From Planctomycetota bacterium (GTDB lineage: Bacteria > Planctomycetota > Planctomycetia > Pirellulales > Lacipirellulaceae), in assembly GCA_013151315.1 (NCBI GenBank), contig JAADIN010000137.1, positions 1 to 14,459 on the forward strand: a stretch of 14,459 bases of DNA. Direction: 5' to 3'. Shown piece after piece: positions 6,636 to 13,553 of the stretch. Numbering within the stretch: position 1 is the stretch's first letter; every line of letters begins with the position of its first letter. Below the pieces are notes generated by a model, which made no database searches, was not told the origin of the DNA, and worked only from the letters and a program-made list of their open reading frames with translations. The position numbers and the translations under genes were made by a program.

Positions 6636-8546
6636 ATGGCTACTACCAAATCTTCCAAAGCGAAAAAGTCTTCTACTACCACAAAGCGTCGAGCTCCTGC
6701 TGCTCGCAAAAACAGTGCTAAGCTCCAGGACCTGCAAGGCCAGGTCGACGCGATCAGCAAGTCGCAAGCTGTGATCGAATTCAACATGGACGGTACGATC
6801 ATCACCGCCAACGACAACTTTCTCACTACCCTAGGATACACGCTCGACGAAATTCAGGGCCAACACCATCGCATGTTTGCCGAACCAAAGTTCGCCGAGA
6901 GTGCCGAGTACAAGCAATTCTGGGAAGCGTTGAACCGAGGTGAGTATCAGGCAGGCGAGTTCAAACGAATCGGAAAAGGAGGCAAAGAAATTTGGATACA
7001 AGCTTCCTACAATCCAATCTTCGACTCCAAAGGAAAACCTTTCAAAGTCGTCAAGTATGCGACCGATACGACGCAGGAAGTCAAAGAGGCCCGCGAATCG
7101 TTCAAGATGCGAATGGTCGTTGAAAAATCGGAAGGCGCGATCATGATGATTGATCGCGACTTTATCATTACCTATGCGAATGAGATGACGGTCGAGATGT
7201 TGGGCAAGTACGCAGATACATTCCGCACGGTATGGCCTTCGTTCGATCCAAATAAAGTGATGGGCGCATGCATTGACCAGTTCCACAAAAACCCGCAGCA
7301 TCAGCGGCAGATGCTGTCAGACCCAAGCATTCTTCCCTACAAAACCGACATTCAAGTCGGGCCCCTAACTTTTGCTTTGCTGGTTAGCGCACAGTACGAC
7401 ATGGAAAACAACTACAGCGGTAACACGCTCGAGTGGAAAGACGTCACCGAAATTCGGAAACGGGCAGCCAGCGACATGAAGATTGCCGAGTTCCAAGCTC
7501 AGGAAGTCGAAAATGTTTCGCAGGTGCTCAATCTGGCGGCCGAAGGCGACTTAACTCAAGTCTACGAAGTCGGAGAGTCGGACGAGGACACCCAAGAAGT
7601 TCACAACACGTTCTCTGAGATCGCCAAAGCCGTAAATAGCATGTGTGGCAATTTACGAGAGGTAATCAGCGGCGTCGCGAAGAACGCGGAAACGCTTAAC
7701 AGCACTTCGTCAGATCTCTCGACGACAGCGAACCAATTGGCACAGGGAGCCGGCGAAACGACCAACCAATCGGCGACTGTCTCTTCGGCTGCCGAAGAGA
7801 TGTCGATTAACATGAACAACATGGCCGCCTCGACCGAGGAAATGACGACCAACATCAAGACGGTCGCCTCGGCAGTAGAAGAGATGACCACGAGTATCGC
7901 CGAGATTGCGAAGAATGCTGAGCAGGCTTCGAGCGTCGCCGGCAATGCGGCCAGTCTTGCGGAGTCGAGCAACCAGACGATCGGCCAGCTCGGTAGTGCC
8001 GCCGACGAGATTGGCAAGGTCATCGAAGTGATTCAGGACATCGCTGAGCAAACCAACCTGTTGGCTCTCAACGCGACGATTGAAGCAGCCCGAGCTGGCG
8101 ACGCCGGCAAGGGGTTCGCCGTGGTCGCGACCGAAGTAAAGGAGCTTGCCAAGCAGACCGCCGATGCAACCGAAGACATTCGCAACCGGATCGAAGGCAT
8201 TCAAGGCTCGACGCAAGAGGTGGTGACTTCCATCGGCGAGATCAGCGAAGTGATTTCGCAGGTGAGCAATGTTTCGCAAACGATCGCCGCAGCGGTCGAA
8301 GAGCAGAGCGTCACCACCAAGGAGATTGCTCGCAATGTCTCGCAGACCTCGGATGCGGCAACGAGCATTTCGTCTGGCGTCGCCGAATCGGCGTCTGCTA
8401 GCCAGGAGATCACTCGGAGTATCACCGAAGTTGACCAAGCGGCGAAGCAAACGTCAGTCGCAGCCGCCCAGACGCAAGAGTCGGGCAGCGCACTTTCCAA
8501 CCTTGCAGAAGACCTGCAAGGACTGGTGAGCAAGTTCCAGGTCTGA
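6636..8546 (+). CDS. Soluble methyl-accepting chemotaxis protein with two PAS domains
   Basis: This 636-residue receptor has no transmembrane segment. Residues 1-35 are Lys/Arg/Ser/Thr/Ala-rich. PAS1 lies at about 40-150 (VIEFNMDGTIITANDNFLTT) and PAS2 at about 160-278. A HAMP-like stretch (NLAAEGDLTQ, about 299-345) leads into the signalling coiled coil, about 345-636. The hairpin tip (EQTNLLALNATIEAARAGD, from E471) contacts CheW and CheA. Methylation-type pairs E387-E388, E401-E402 and E415-E416 sit in 14-residue repeats. There is no C-terminal CheR-docking pentapeptide; the protein ends SKFQV. The ATG at 6636 is chosen because AAAGG (6623-6627) is eight bases upstream; an ATG at 6630 is too close. 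It presumably senses an internal cue such as redox, oxygen or a small ligand. I see no proof of a bound cofactor. Confidence 0.93.
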   Translation: MATTKSSKAKKSSTTTKRRAPAARKNSAKLQDLQGQVDAISKSQAVIEFNMDGTIITANDNFLTTLGYTLDEIQGQHHRMFAEPKFAESAEYKQFWEALNRGEYQAGEFKRIGKGGKEIWIQASYNPIFDSKGKPFKVVKYATDTTQEVKEARESFKMRMVVEKSEGAIMMIDRDFIITYANEMTVEMLGKYADTFRTVWPSFDPNKVMGACIDQFHKNPQHQRQMLSDPSILPYKTDIQVGPLTFALLVSAQYDMENNYSGNTLEWKDVTEIRKRAASDMKIAEFQAQEVENVSQVLNLAAEGDLTQVYEVGESDEDTQEVHNTFSEIAKAVNSMCGNLREVISGVAKNAETLNSTSSDLSTTANQLAQGAGETTNQSATVSSAAEEMSINMNNMAASTEEMTTNIKTVASAVEEMTTSIAEIAKNAEQASSVAGNAASLAESSNQTIGQLGSAADEIGKVIEVIQDIAEQTNLLALNATIEAARAGDAGKGFAVVATEVKELAKQTADATEDIRNRIEGIQGSTQEVVTSIGEISEVISQVSNVSQTIAAAVEEQSVTTKEIARNVSQTSDAATSISSGVAESASASQEITRSITEVDQAAKQTSVAAAQTQESGSALSNLAEDLQGLVSKFQV

Positions 8547-8582
8547 TCGACCTTATCGGTGAAAAGCTGGAGTAAGCAATGC

Positions 8583-8611
8583 GGGAGAAGGGCAATTCGA
8601 GCCCTTCTCCC
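8583..8611. terminator. Perfect 11-bp hairpin between mcp and cheB
   Basis: GGGAGAAGGGC (8583-8593) is the exact complement of GCCCTTCTCCC (8601-8611), with a 7-base loop AATTCGA. It lies 36 bases after the receptor stop and 40 bases before the cheB ATG. A U tract is missing, so full termination is unlikely. Partial termination or 3' protection of the receptor messenger, which must be made in excess over cheB and cheR, is the more likely role (inference). Confidence 0.6.
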
Positions 8612-8651
8612 AACTTGCTACCTGAGACGACATCATTGAAAGAACAATAAA

Positions 8652-9761
8652 ATGGCAATATCCACGATTCGCGCCTTGGTGGTCGACGACTCGGCACTCT
8701 ACCGAAAATTCGTCACCTCGGTGTTGAAGGAGATTCCCGATGTCGAAGTCCTCGGCACCGCGTCGAACGGTCGGATTGGACTAGAGAAAATCCAATCGCT
8801 GAAGCCCGATCTGATCACACTCGATATCGAAATGCCCGAACTTGATGGCTTGGGCCTCTTGCGAGAGCTCTCAGCACTTGGCTTGGAACTTCCGGCCATC
8901 ATGATTAGCTCGCTGACGGCCGACGGAGCGAGTGCGACCAACACGGCATTGCAGCTCGGCGCGTTTGATTTTGTACTGAAACCTGTTGGCAAGGGACCGG
9001 AGGAAAGCCGCGAACAACTGAAAAAAGACCTCGAACCAAAGATCCGCGCAAGTCTCTCGACGTTGCAAAGAAAGAAAAATTTAACGTCCGCATCACGTCC
9101 CTCGCAGCCTTCGGTCGAGGAGACAATTCGTCAAATGGCATCGCGAGCAGGAAAGCCTCGCCCGAAGCCAGAGGTCGTGGGCATTGGCGTTTCGACCGGC
9201 GGACCCGTGGCACTCAACCATATCATTCCAAAGTTACCCGCAGACTTTCCTTGTCCTATTCTTCTGGTGCAGCATATGCCGCCCATGTTCACCAAAAGCT
9301 TGGCCGACGATCTCAATCGCCAAAGTGCTATCGAGGTTTTGGAGGCAGAGAACGGCATGATACCCAGGGCTGGACAAGTGTTGATTGCCCCTGGCGGCTC
9401 GCAGATGCGTGTCGTAAAAACAAGCGACAGGCCTGTCGTACAAATCACCGATGATCCACCCGAGCGAAGCTGCCGACCAGCCGTTGACTATCTCTTTCGG
9501 TCCATCGCCCACAGCTATGGCGATCGGGCAGTGGGGGCTATCTTCACGGGAATGGGAGACGACGGTACGCTCGGCTGCAAACTCATGAAACGCGCCGGCT
9601 CTATGATTATCACCCAAGACGAGGCAACGTGTGTTGTCTACGGAATGCCGCGAAGTGTCTATGAAGCAGGTATTTCCGACCAAGTCGTTCCTTTAGAAAA
9701 CATCGCAGGCAGCCTTCTTGCTGCTGCCGGACAAACCGCGAAGCATGGAGCAATCGCATGA
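8652..9761 (+). CDS. cheB: Protein-glutamate methylesterase/deamidase CheB
   Basis: CheB removes methyl groups from receptor glutamates and deamidates glutamines, which resets receptor sensitivity. The receiver domain (residues 1-125) has acidic pocket D12-D13, phospho-acceptor D58 (TLDIEMPELDG), S87 of MISS and K110 of LKP. After a linker (about 126-172) comes the esterase domain with the catalytic triad: S181 in GVSTGGP, H208 in QHMPP and D304 in TGMGDDG, matching S164, H190 and D286 of the Salmonella enzyme. At 369 residues it is of normal length. Its last four bases ATGA are also the start of cheR, so the two are translationally coupled. The ribosome site is weak (GAAAG, about 12 bases before the ATG). 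Confidence 0.95.
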   Translation: MAISTIRALVVDDSALYRKFVTSVLKEIPDVEVLGTASNGRIGLEKIQSLKPDLITLDIEMPELDGLGLLRELSALGLELPAIMISSLTADGASATNTALQLGAFDFVLKPVGKGPEESREQLKKDLEPKIRASLSTLQRKKNLTSASRPSQPSVEETIRQMASRAGKPRPKPEVVGIGVSTGGPVALNHIIPKLPADFPCPILLVQHMPPMFTKSLADDLNRQSAIEVLEAENGMIPRAGQVLIAPGGSQMRVVKTSDRPVVQITDDPPERSCRPAVDYLFRSIAHSYGDRAVGAIFTGMGDDGTLGCKLMKRAGSMIITQDEATCVVYGMPRSVYEAGISDQVVPLENIAGSLLAAAGQTAKHGAIA

Positions 9762-10609
9762 CTAATTTAACTTCCGAAGATATCGATGCCGTTTGCACCT
9801 TGGTCAACGACCTCTGCGGCATCTGCTGGGATGAATCCAAATCGTACTTAATCGAAGCTCGATTGAGCACGCTCGTCGAACAATTTGACTGCGAGAATTA
9901 CCAAGATCTCGCTCGAAAAGTCCGTGCTGAGCTGGTACCCGGCTTGAAAGAACAGGTAGTCGACGCGGTCACGACCAACGAAACGCTTTGGTTTCGCGAC
10001 GAATCGCCCTTCGAAGCTTTGCGACACAAAGTCATCCCCGAGTTGATCGACGACAAGGGAAAGTCGGCCTTCTCCAAGCGGTTTCGCGTTTGGAGTGCTG
10101 CTTGCAGCACAGGCCAAGAACCGTACAGCATCGCAATGGCTTTTGCTGATACGATTTCTGACATCGAGTCGTGGGATATCCAAATCCTGGGGACCGACAT
10201 CTCTCCCTCTGCCGTAGCACAAGCTAGTCGCGGAGTTTATAACCATCGAGAAATCGGCCGTGGAATGGATTCTTCGCACTTGAAGAAGCATTTCGTCGCC
10301 CGCGGCGAAGACTCGCAGGTCAACGAGCAGATTCGTTCGATGTGCCGCTTCGAGCAACGCAACTTGCATGACCCGATGACCGCTATGGGGCCGTTTGATA
10401 TTATTTTCTGTCGGAACGTGGCAATTTACTTTACGCCAGAAGACCAAAAACGCCTCTTCAACAACCTCGCCGGGGTCTTGGCACCTAATGGTTGGATCTT
10501 TGTCGGTTCTTCCGAATCGCTTTCCAACTTGGGCCCCGAGTGGAAGGCGCAGCAACATTGCCGATCGAACTGCTACCGGCCAAAAATGACAGCACCCGCA
10601 ACTGTCTAG
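9758..10609 (+). CDS. cheR: Chemoreceptor glutamate methyltransferase CheR
   Basis: CheR methylates receptor glutamates using S-adenosylmethionine and opposes CheB. The N-terminal helical domain (about 1-70) leads into VTTNETLWFRD (71-81), a hallmark of CheR. The SAM-binding fold shows VWSAACSTGQEPYSIAM (111-127), ILGTDIS (143-149) and DIIFCRNVAIYF (214-225), the last usually CRNVLIYF. Length (283) is normal. There are no C-terminal TPR repeats, and the receptor next door lacks a docking pentapeptide, so methylation should proceed without tethering. It overlaps cheB by four bases and closes the chemotaxis cluster; the next gene is convergent. Confidence 0.95.
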   Translation: MTNLTSEDIDAVCTLVNDLCGICWDESKSYLIEARLSTLVEQFDCENYQDLARKVRAELVPGLKEQVVDAVTTNETLWFRDESPFEALRHKVIPELIDDKGKSAFSKRFRVWSAACSTGQEPYSIAMAFADTISDIESWDIQILGTDISPSAVAQASRGVYNHREIGRGMDSSHLKKHFVARGEDSQVNEQIRSMCRFEQRNLHDPMTAMGPFDIIFCRNVAIYFTPEDQKRLFNNLAGVLAPNGWIFVGSSESLSNLGPEWKAQQHCRSNCYRPKMTAPATV

Positions 10610-10705
10610 TGCTTTGGCACCGTTTAATTGTCGGGTAGGCCTATTGTGGCACGACTCGGAGAGGCGTGCTACTCTGCCGCAACCCAAAAGTTGAGCTAAG
10701 GTAGA

Positions 10706-11524
10706 CTACTGGTGATCGCCAGCTAACGGCATCAAGGTAAACTCACCTGTCGAGCGCAGCTCTAGTTCATAGGTGACCCCCTTGCGAACCTGCGTAGATG
10801 GCGCGATGGCGTGAGCGGCGCGAATGCCTATCGCGGCAGCCTTCTTACGATCACTAGCGATATTCCAAAAATCGTCCCATATCTTCTGCTCAAATTCTGA
10901 GACCTTTCCACCTCGGGCATACGACGTCGGACTCGAACCGACTTCGTCCAGCTGAAAGCCTTCCCGAGGTTCTTGGTTTTCACCAAATATCCTTTGGAAC
11001 AGGCAGATGGCGGTTGAACGCTCCAGGTCGGCTTGTTCGACATACTTGTCTTCGAATTTCGCGACCAAGCATTCGATGTAAACTCGATCGCCTTCAATCT
11101 CGAACCGCCTCCGCCGCCCGTCGACCGAGGCTCCCTCTTCGTTGACTTCATAGAATTCGATCGTGGTTATCACTTGGCCAGAATCTTCCCCCTCTTCTGA
11201 TTCAAGTGGCTTTTGGTCGATCACTTCCAGTCGAGCAATCCGGTGTTTTAATTTCAGCAGCCGCATCGAGGTTTCGATCCGATCGATTCGCTCAATTTTT
11301 TCTTTCAAATCGGTGGAGAGCCGTGTCATCTCTCGTTCTCGCGCAGCAAGACTCTCCCGTAAACCCTCGAGTTCATGCTGCTTCTCGGCAAGTTTCTTTT
11401 GGGGTTCGTTGTAGAGCGAGTAGCCCTGCCAACCAGCCAAGCCTGCGCCGGCCACCAAGATGCCAAACAGCAACGTGCGCAGGAGGCTGTTCGCAGTACG
11501 TACCGTTTCGGTAATTCGACCCAT
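10706..11524 (-). CDS. Membrane-anchored coiled-coil protein of unknown function
   Basis: The family has no function I can name. From the chosen ATG at 11524 the product has 272 residues. A single membrane helix (about 15-36, LLRTLLFGILVAGAGLAGW) is followed by a Glu/Lys/Arg/Leu-rich coiled coil (about 41-104) and a globular C-terminal half with acidic and aromatic conserved-looking stretches (YIECLVAKFEDKYVEQ, SEFEQKIWDDFWNIA). Topology suggests a short cytoplasmic tail with the coiled coil and domain outside the inner membrane. An earlier TTG at 11593 overlaps the kinase stop as TTGA and would add 23 residues; that start would be directly coupled, so it cannot be excluded. From memory, similar proteins occur in other planctomycetes. 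As third gene of a two-component operon it may sense or anchor the signal. Confidence 0.7.
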   Translation of the reverse strand: MGRITETVRTANSLLRTLLFGILVAGAGLAGWQGYSLYNEPQKKLAEKQHELEGLRESLAAREREMTRLSTDLKEKIERIDRIETSMRLLKLKHRIARLEVIDQKPLESEEGEDSGQVITTIEFYEVNEEGASVDGRRRRFEIEGDRVYIECLVAKFEDKYVEQADLERSTAICLFQRIFGENQEPREGFQLDEVGSSPTSYARGGKVSEFEQKIWDDFWNIASDRKKAAAIGIRAAHAIAPSTQVRKGVTYELELRSTGEFTLMPLAGDHQ

Positions 11525-11589
11525 GAAAAAATCTAACCGTAAAGAAACTGTCGTGCTGCCACCGCAGCACACGGCGTCTGCCAAGTTGC

Positions 11590-12294
11590 TCAACCCTCTT
11601 CAGGGCCACCTACGGGCAGTTCAATCACAAACGTGGCCCCGCTTTCTGCCCCGCTTTCAACCTCCACCGTCCCGCCATGATCAGTAACGATCCGCCAGCA
11701 CTTCGACAAGCCAAAACCCAATCCCCTTCCCGCCTCCCTGCCACTATAAAACGGGTCGAACAGATGGGGGCGTGCCTCCGCCGATATTCCGGGGCCCGAG
11801 TCGGTCATTTCGATTTTTACCGATTGCCCGGTTGCAGGAGAAGCGACTTGACGCAACGAGATTCCGACCGCCCCGTCCTGTCCGATTGCTTCAATCGCGT
11901 TCTCGACGATGGCCTTCACCGCAACATGCAGTTGCTGTCGGTCGCCTGAAAGCTCCATCGGCGCAGGAGTATCGACTGCTAAGCGAATGTTTCTTCGTTG
12001 ACATTCGTCAGCCAGACCATCGACTAGGCTCTCAACCATGTTGCACAGATCGAACGGCTCGATCTCCAAGCGAGGCGGCCTGGCAAAGAGCATCAGATCG
12101 GAGATCATCTCATGAGCGCGCATCGCCTGCCGATAGATGGCCTCGAGCGCCCGACGGCGCTCAAGATGCGCTTCGTCGCGCAGTAACGTCTGCGCGCGAG
12201 TCGCGATGTTGGCCAACGGATTGTTAATCTCATGGCTCGCACCGTAGGCAAGCTCTTTCATCGCGTCGAGCTTCTGCCGCTGAAGCGTGTCCAT
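11590..12294 (-). CDS. Small histidine kinase without sensor domain
   Basis: The 234-residue protein is little more than a kinase core. The H-box ASHEINNPLANI carries phospho-accepting H21. The dimerisation helices run to about 75 and end in a LMLFARPPRLE turn. The ATPase domain follows with N-box E131-N132-A-I-E, G1 box DSGPGI (165-170), an F-box LFDPFYSGR (178-186) and G2 box GRGLGFGLS (189-197). All catalytic motifs are intact. Sequence style is close to NtrB-like kinases. No PAS, HAMP or membrane segment precedes the H-box, so the input must come from another protein. The ATG has AAGGGA five bases upstream. It lies 16 bases after the response regulator gene, its likely partner. The upstream frame is closed by that gene, so this is not a truncation of a longer ORF. 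Confidence 0.9.
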   Translation of the reverse strand: MDTLQRQKLDAMKELAYGASHEINNPLANIATRAQTLLRDEAHLERRRALEAIYRQAMRAHEMISDLMLFARPPRLEIEPFDLCNMVESLVDGLADECQRRNIRLAVDTPAPMELSGDRQQLHVAVKAIVENAIEAIGQDGAVGISLRQVASPATGQSVKIEMTDSGPGISAEARPHLFDPFYSGREAGRGLGFGLSKCWRIVTDHGGTVEVESGAESGATFVIELPVGGPEEG

Positions 12295-12310
12295 ACCAAT
12301 CCCTTAACCG

Positions 12311-12892
12311 CTATTTTACCGGCATCGCTTCGAGATCTAACAGCCGGTAGATATGGCCCGACAAATCATCCACATCAAACGGCTTTTGCATGAATTCGTT
12401 GGCGCCGGCATCGTAGAGTTCCTGAATCTTTTCCTTCTCAACCATACCCGAGATGCAAATGATTCGTACGTCGTCCATGGTCTTTTGGGCACGGACTAGC
12501 TGGCAAACTTCTTTGCCATTGATATCTGGCAGCATCACGTCGAGCACGATCACGTCAGGACGAAATTCCTTGATCTGCATGCCTGCTTGAAAGCCGTTAT
12601 TGACGCTTCGAATATCAAACCGGCCATCGCGTTCCAAGGAGTCGCATATGAGTTCCACAAGATCTTGGTCGTCATCGACAACCAGAATCTTGCGCCGACC
12701 GTTATCCAGCGCGTCGGTCGGAATCCCGTTGTCTCGCATGAATGTATAGAGCTGTTCGCGCGGAATACGACGAAAACGGCTGCCCGGCACACGAAAGCCC
12801 TTGAGTTGACCCGAGTCAAAACAACGAATAATCGTCTGCTGGCTTACCTTGCAGATCTTGGCCGCTTCGCCAGTTGTAAATACGGTCTTCAT
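12311..12892 (-). CDS. Response regulator with N-terminal excisionase-type HTH and C-terminal receiver
   Basis: The 193-residue protein begins with a MerR/excisionase-like winged helix (about 1-53): FTTGEAAKICKVSQQTIIRC is the helix-turn-helix and GFRVPGSRFRRIPREQL the wing. After a short linker comes a receiver (about 67-186) with D73-D74, phospho-acceptor D118 (VLDVMLPDING), S148 and K170 (QKPF). The order is the reverse of OmpR or NarL regulators. It is presumably phosphorylated by the kinase encoded 16 bases downstream and binds DNA, possibly including its own promoter region. The ATG at 12892 is preferred because GAGGTGG lies five bases upstream; a longer start at 12952 would add 20 residues of unlikely composition. 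No stop, shift or missing residue is seen. Confidence 0.9.
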   Translation of the reverse strand: MKTVFTTGEAAKICKVSQQTIIRCFDSGQLKGFRVPGSRFRRIPREQLYTFMRDNGIPTDALDNGRRKILVVDDDQDLVELICDSLERDGRFDIRSVNNGFQAGMQIKEFRPDVIVLDVMLPDINGKEVCQLVRAQKTMDDVRIICISGMVEKEKIQELYDAGANEFMQKPFDVDDLSGHIYRLLDLEAMPVK

Positions 12893-13132
12893 AGGGACCA
12901 CCTCTCTCCTTAGCCGATGGTTTGGCAAACGGGACACGCCAGAGGCGGTCACGATAGCTGACAGTTAGGCAAGTCGATATCAACCACTTTTGGCTGACTT
13001 CCCTGCTCGTTTTGAGCCCATGTTTCTCTTGAAAAATGGACCCTTAATACCCTGAACACTTTGATCTCTAAATTCTGCGTTGTTAACTCAGATTGGCAAA
13101 ACCCTTTCGATGACGGTAATCTTCCGTGCCTG

Positions 13133-13150
13133 CCGACACTCCCGACACTC
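13133..13150 (-). repeat. Tandem 9-bp direct repeat, possible operator
   Basis: On the minus strand the bases read GAGTGTCGG twice without a gap. They fall at about +16 to +33 from the predicted start at about 13165. Single-HTH proteins of the BldC/excisionase type are known to bind direct repeats cooperatively, and the first gene of this operon encodes such a domain, so autoregulation is plausible (inference). Confidence 0.45.
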
Positions 13151-13171
13151 CCTGAATTGACAACTGAGCAA

Positions 13172-13199
13172 ATTATAACGGCCCCAGCGAGGCCGTCAA
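13172..13199 (-). promoter_or_regulatory. Near-consensus sigma-70 promoter of the two-component operon
   Basis: On the minus strand TTGACG (13199-13194) and TATAAT (13177-13172) are separated by 16 bases. That is five of six and six of six matches to the vegetative consensus, with slightly short spacing. The predicted start is about 13165, which leaves a leader of about 270 bases before the response regulator ATG. The spacer contains the palindrome ACGGCC-N7-GGCCGT (13178-13196, overlapping the edge of the -35 box), a candidate repressor site or a site for a spacer-bending regulator. Confidence 0.7.
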
Positions 13200-13207
13200 C
13201 ATCGATC

Positions 13208-13250
13208 GATTTGACGCAAGTCGTTTTATTGAAACGAGTTGCTGCAAATC
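13208..13250. promoter_or_regulatory. 19-bp imperfect dyad upstream of the promoter
   Basis: The left arm GATTTGACGCAAGTCGTTT (13208-13226) and the reverse complement of the right arm (13232-13250) agree at 16 of 19 positions, around the 5-base centre TATTG. The centre, 13229, lies at about -64 from the predicted start, the usual place for a class I activator dimer. The neighbouring ATCGATCGAT (13201-13210) partly overlaps it. Confidence 0.6.
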
Positions 13251-13447
13251 ACGACACTTGGCCCCAATTTTTTGCCAGCGTTGGCCCGGTCGAAAGGAAG
13301 CGAGCACGGATTTGCGAGGCAGTTGGCCTTCGTCTGGAGACGGCTTGCGCCTGGAGTTTTGCACTCGGGACTGCGGCAAAAGGACGAAACGGGCTTTTGG
13401 GTTTGGGTGTCGGCACTCCAGGGCATTGTTTTTGCTTGTTTGGGGGG

Positions 13448-13498
13448 TGTTGAGACACGAAAACGCGATGTGGGGCGGTGCTGGGGGATGTCTCAACA
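13448..13498. repeat. 10-bp perfect inverted repeat overlapping a second stem
   Basis: TGTTGAGACA (13448-13457) and TGTCTCAACA (13489-13498) are exact complements with a 31-base loop. The right arm also contributes to CAACAG-T-CTGTTG (13494-13506), so the two stems exclude each other. It lies about 50-100 bases after the stop of the propeller gene and could end or protect that transcript, but no U tract is present in the minus direction. Confidence 0.5.
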
Positions 13499-13535
13499 GT
13501 CTGTTGCTGAAAATTAAATTTCGTCGTCCGAACGG

Positions 13536-13553
13536 CATCTGCGTTCATCTGCG
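13536..13553 (+). repeat. CATCTGCG tandem motif overlapping a stop codon
   Basis: CATCTGCG-TT-CATCTGCG (13536-13553) has a period of ten. On the minus strand it reads CGCAGATG-AA-CGCAGATG, and its first unit supplies the last codons and the TGA of the propeller gene (13545-13547). From memory, runs of 'CGCAGATGAACGCAGAT' recur in intergenic DNA of many environmental bacteria, planctomycetes included. Their nature is not known to me. Confidence 0.55.

Larger units (their letters stand above)
12893..13544. other. 650-base intergenic region with promoter and repeats
   Basis: No open frame here has a ribosome site or a recognisable protein; the overlapping frames on both strands disagree in composition and have no known motif. 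From right to left on the minus strand it holds a CATCTGCG repeat at the propeller stop codon, an inverted repeat (13448-13498), a G-rich plus strand (13391-13490), a 19-bp dyad (13208-13250), a sigma-70 promoter (13172-13199), direct repeats (13133-13150) and a leader of about 270 bases before the response regulator. Confidence 0.6.

Noticed and set aside
7710..8450. 246-residue minus-strand frame opposite the receptor coiled coil
   Set aside because: It is Arg/Gly/Asp-rich, a mirror of the repetitive Ala/Glu/Thr codons of the receptor; no domain or start signal.
9848..10687. 279-residue minus-strand frame opposite cheR
   Set aside because: It covers the well-supported cheR gene, and its composition is that of an antisense shadow.
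10610..10705. Terminator between convergent cheR and the membrane protein gene
   Set aside because: Only short stems are visible (GCACG with CGTGC; CTGG with CCAG) and there is no U tract in either direction.
12980..13021. Possible 13-residue leader peptide on the minus strand (MGSKRAGKSAKSG) in the response regulator leader
   Set aside because: It has a weak AAGAGA upstream but no run of regulatory codons and no terminator/antiterminator pair nearby; too short to support.
13061..13453. 130-residue plus-strand frame in the intergenic region
   Set aside because: It runs through the promoter, the dyad and the inverted repeats, has no ribosome site and no recognisable domain; overlapping frames on both strands are equally open.
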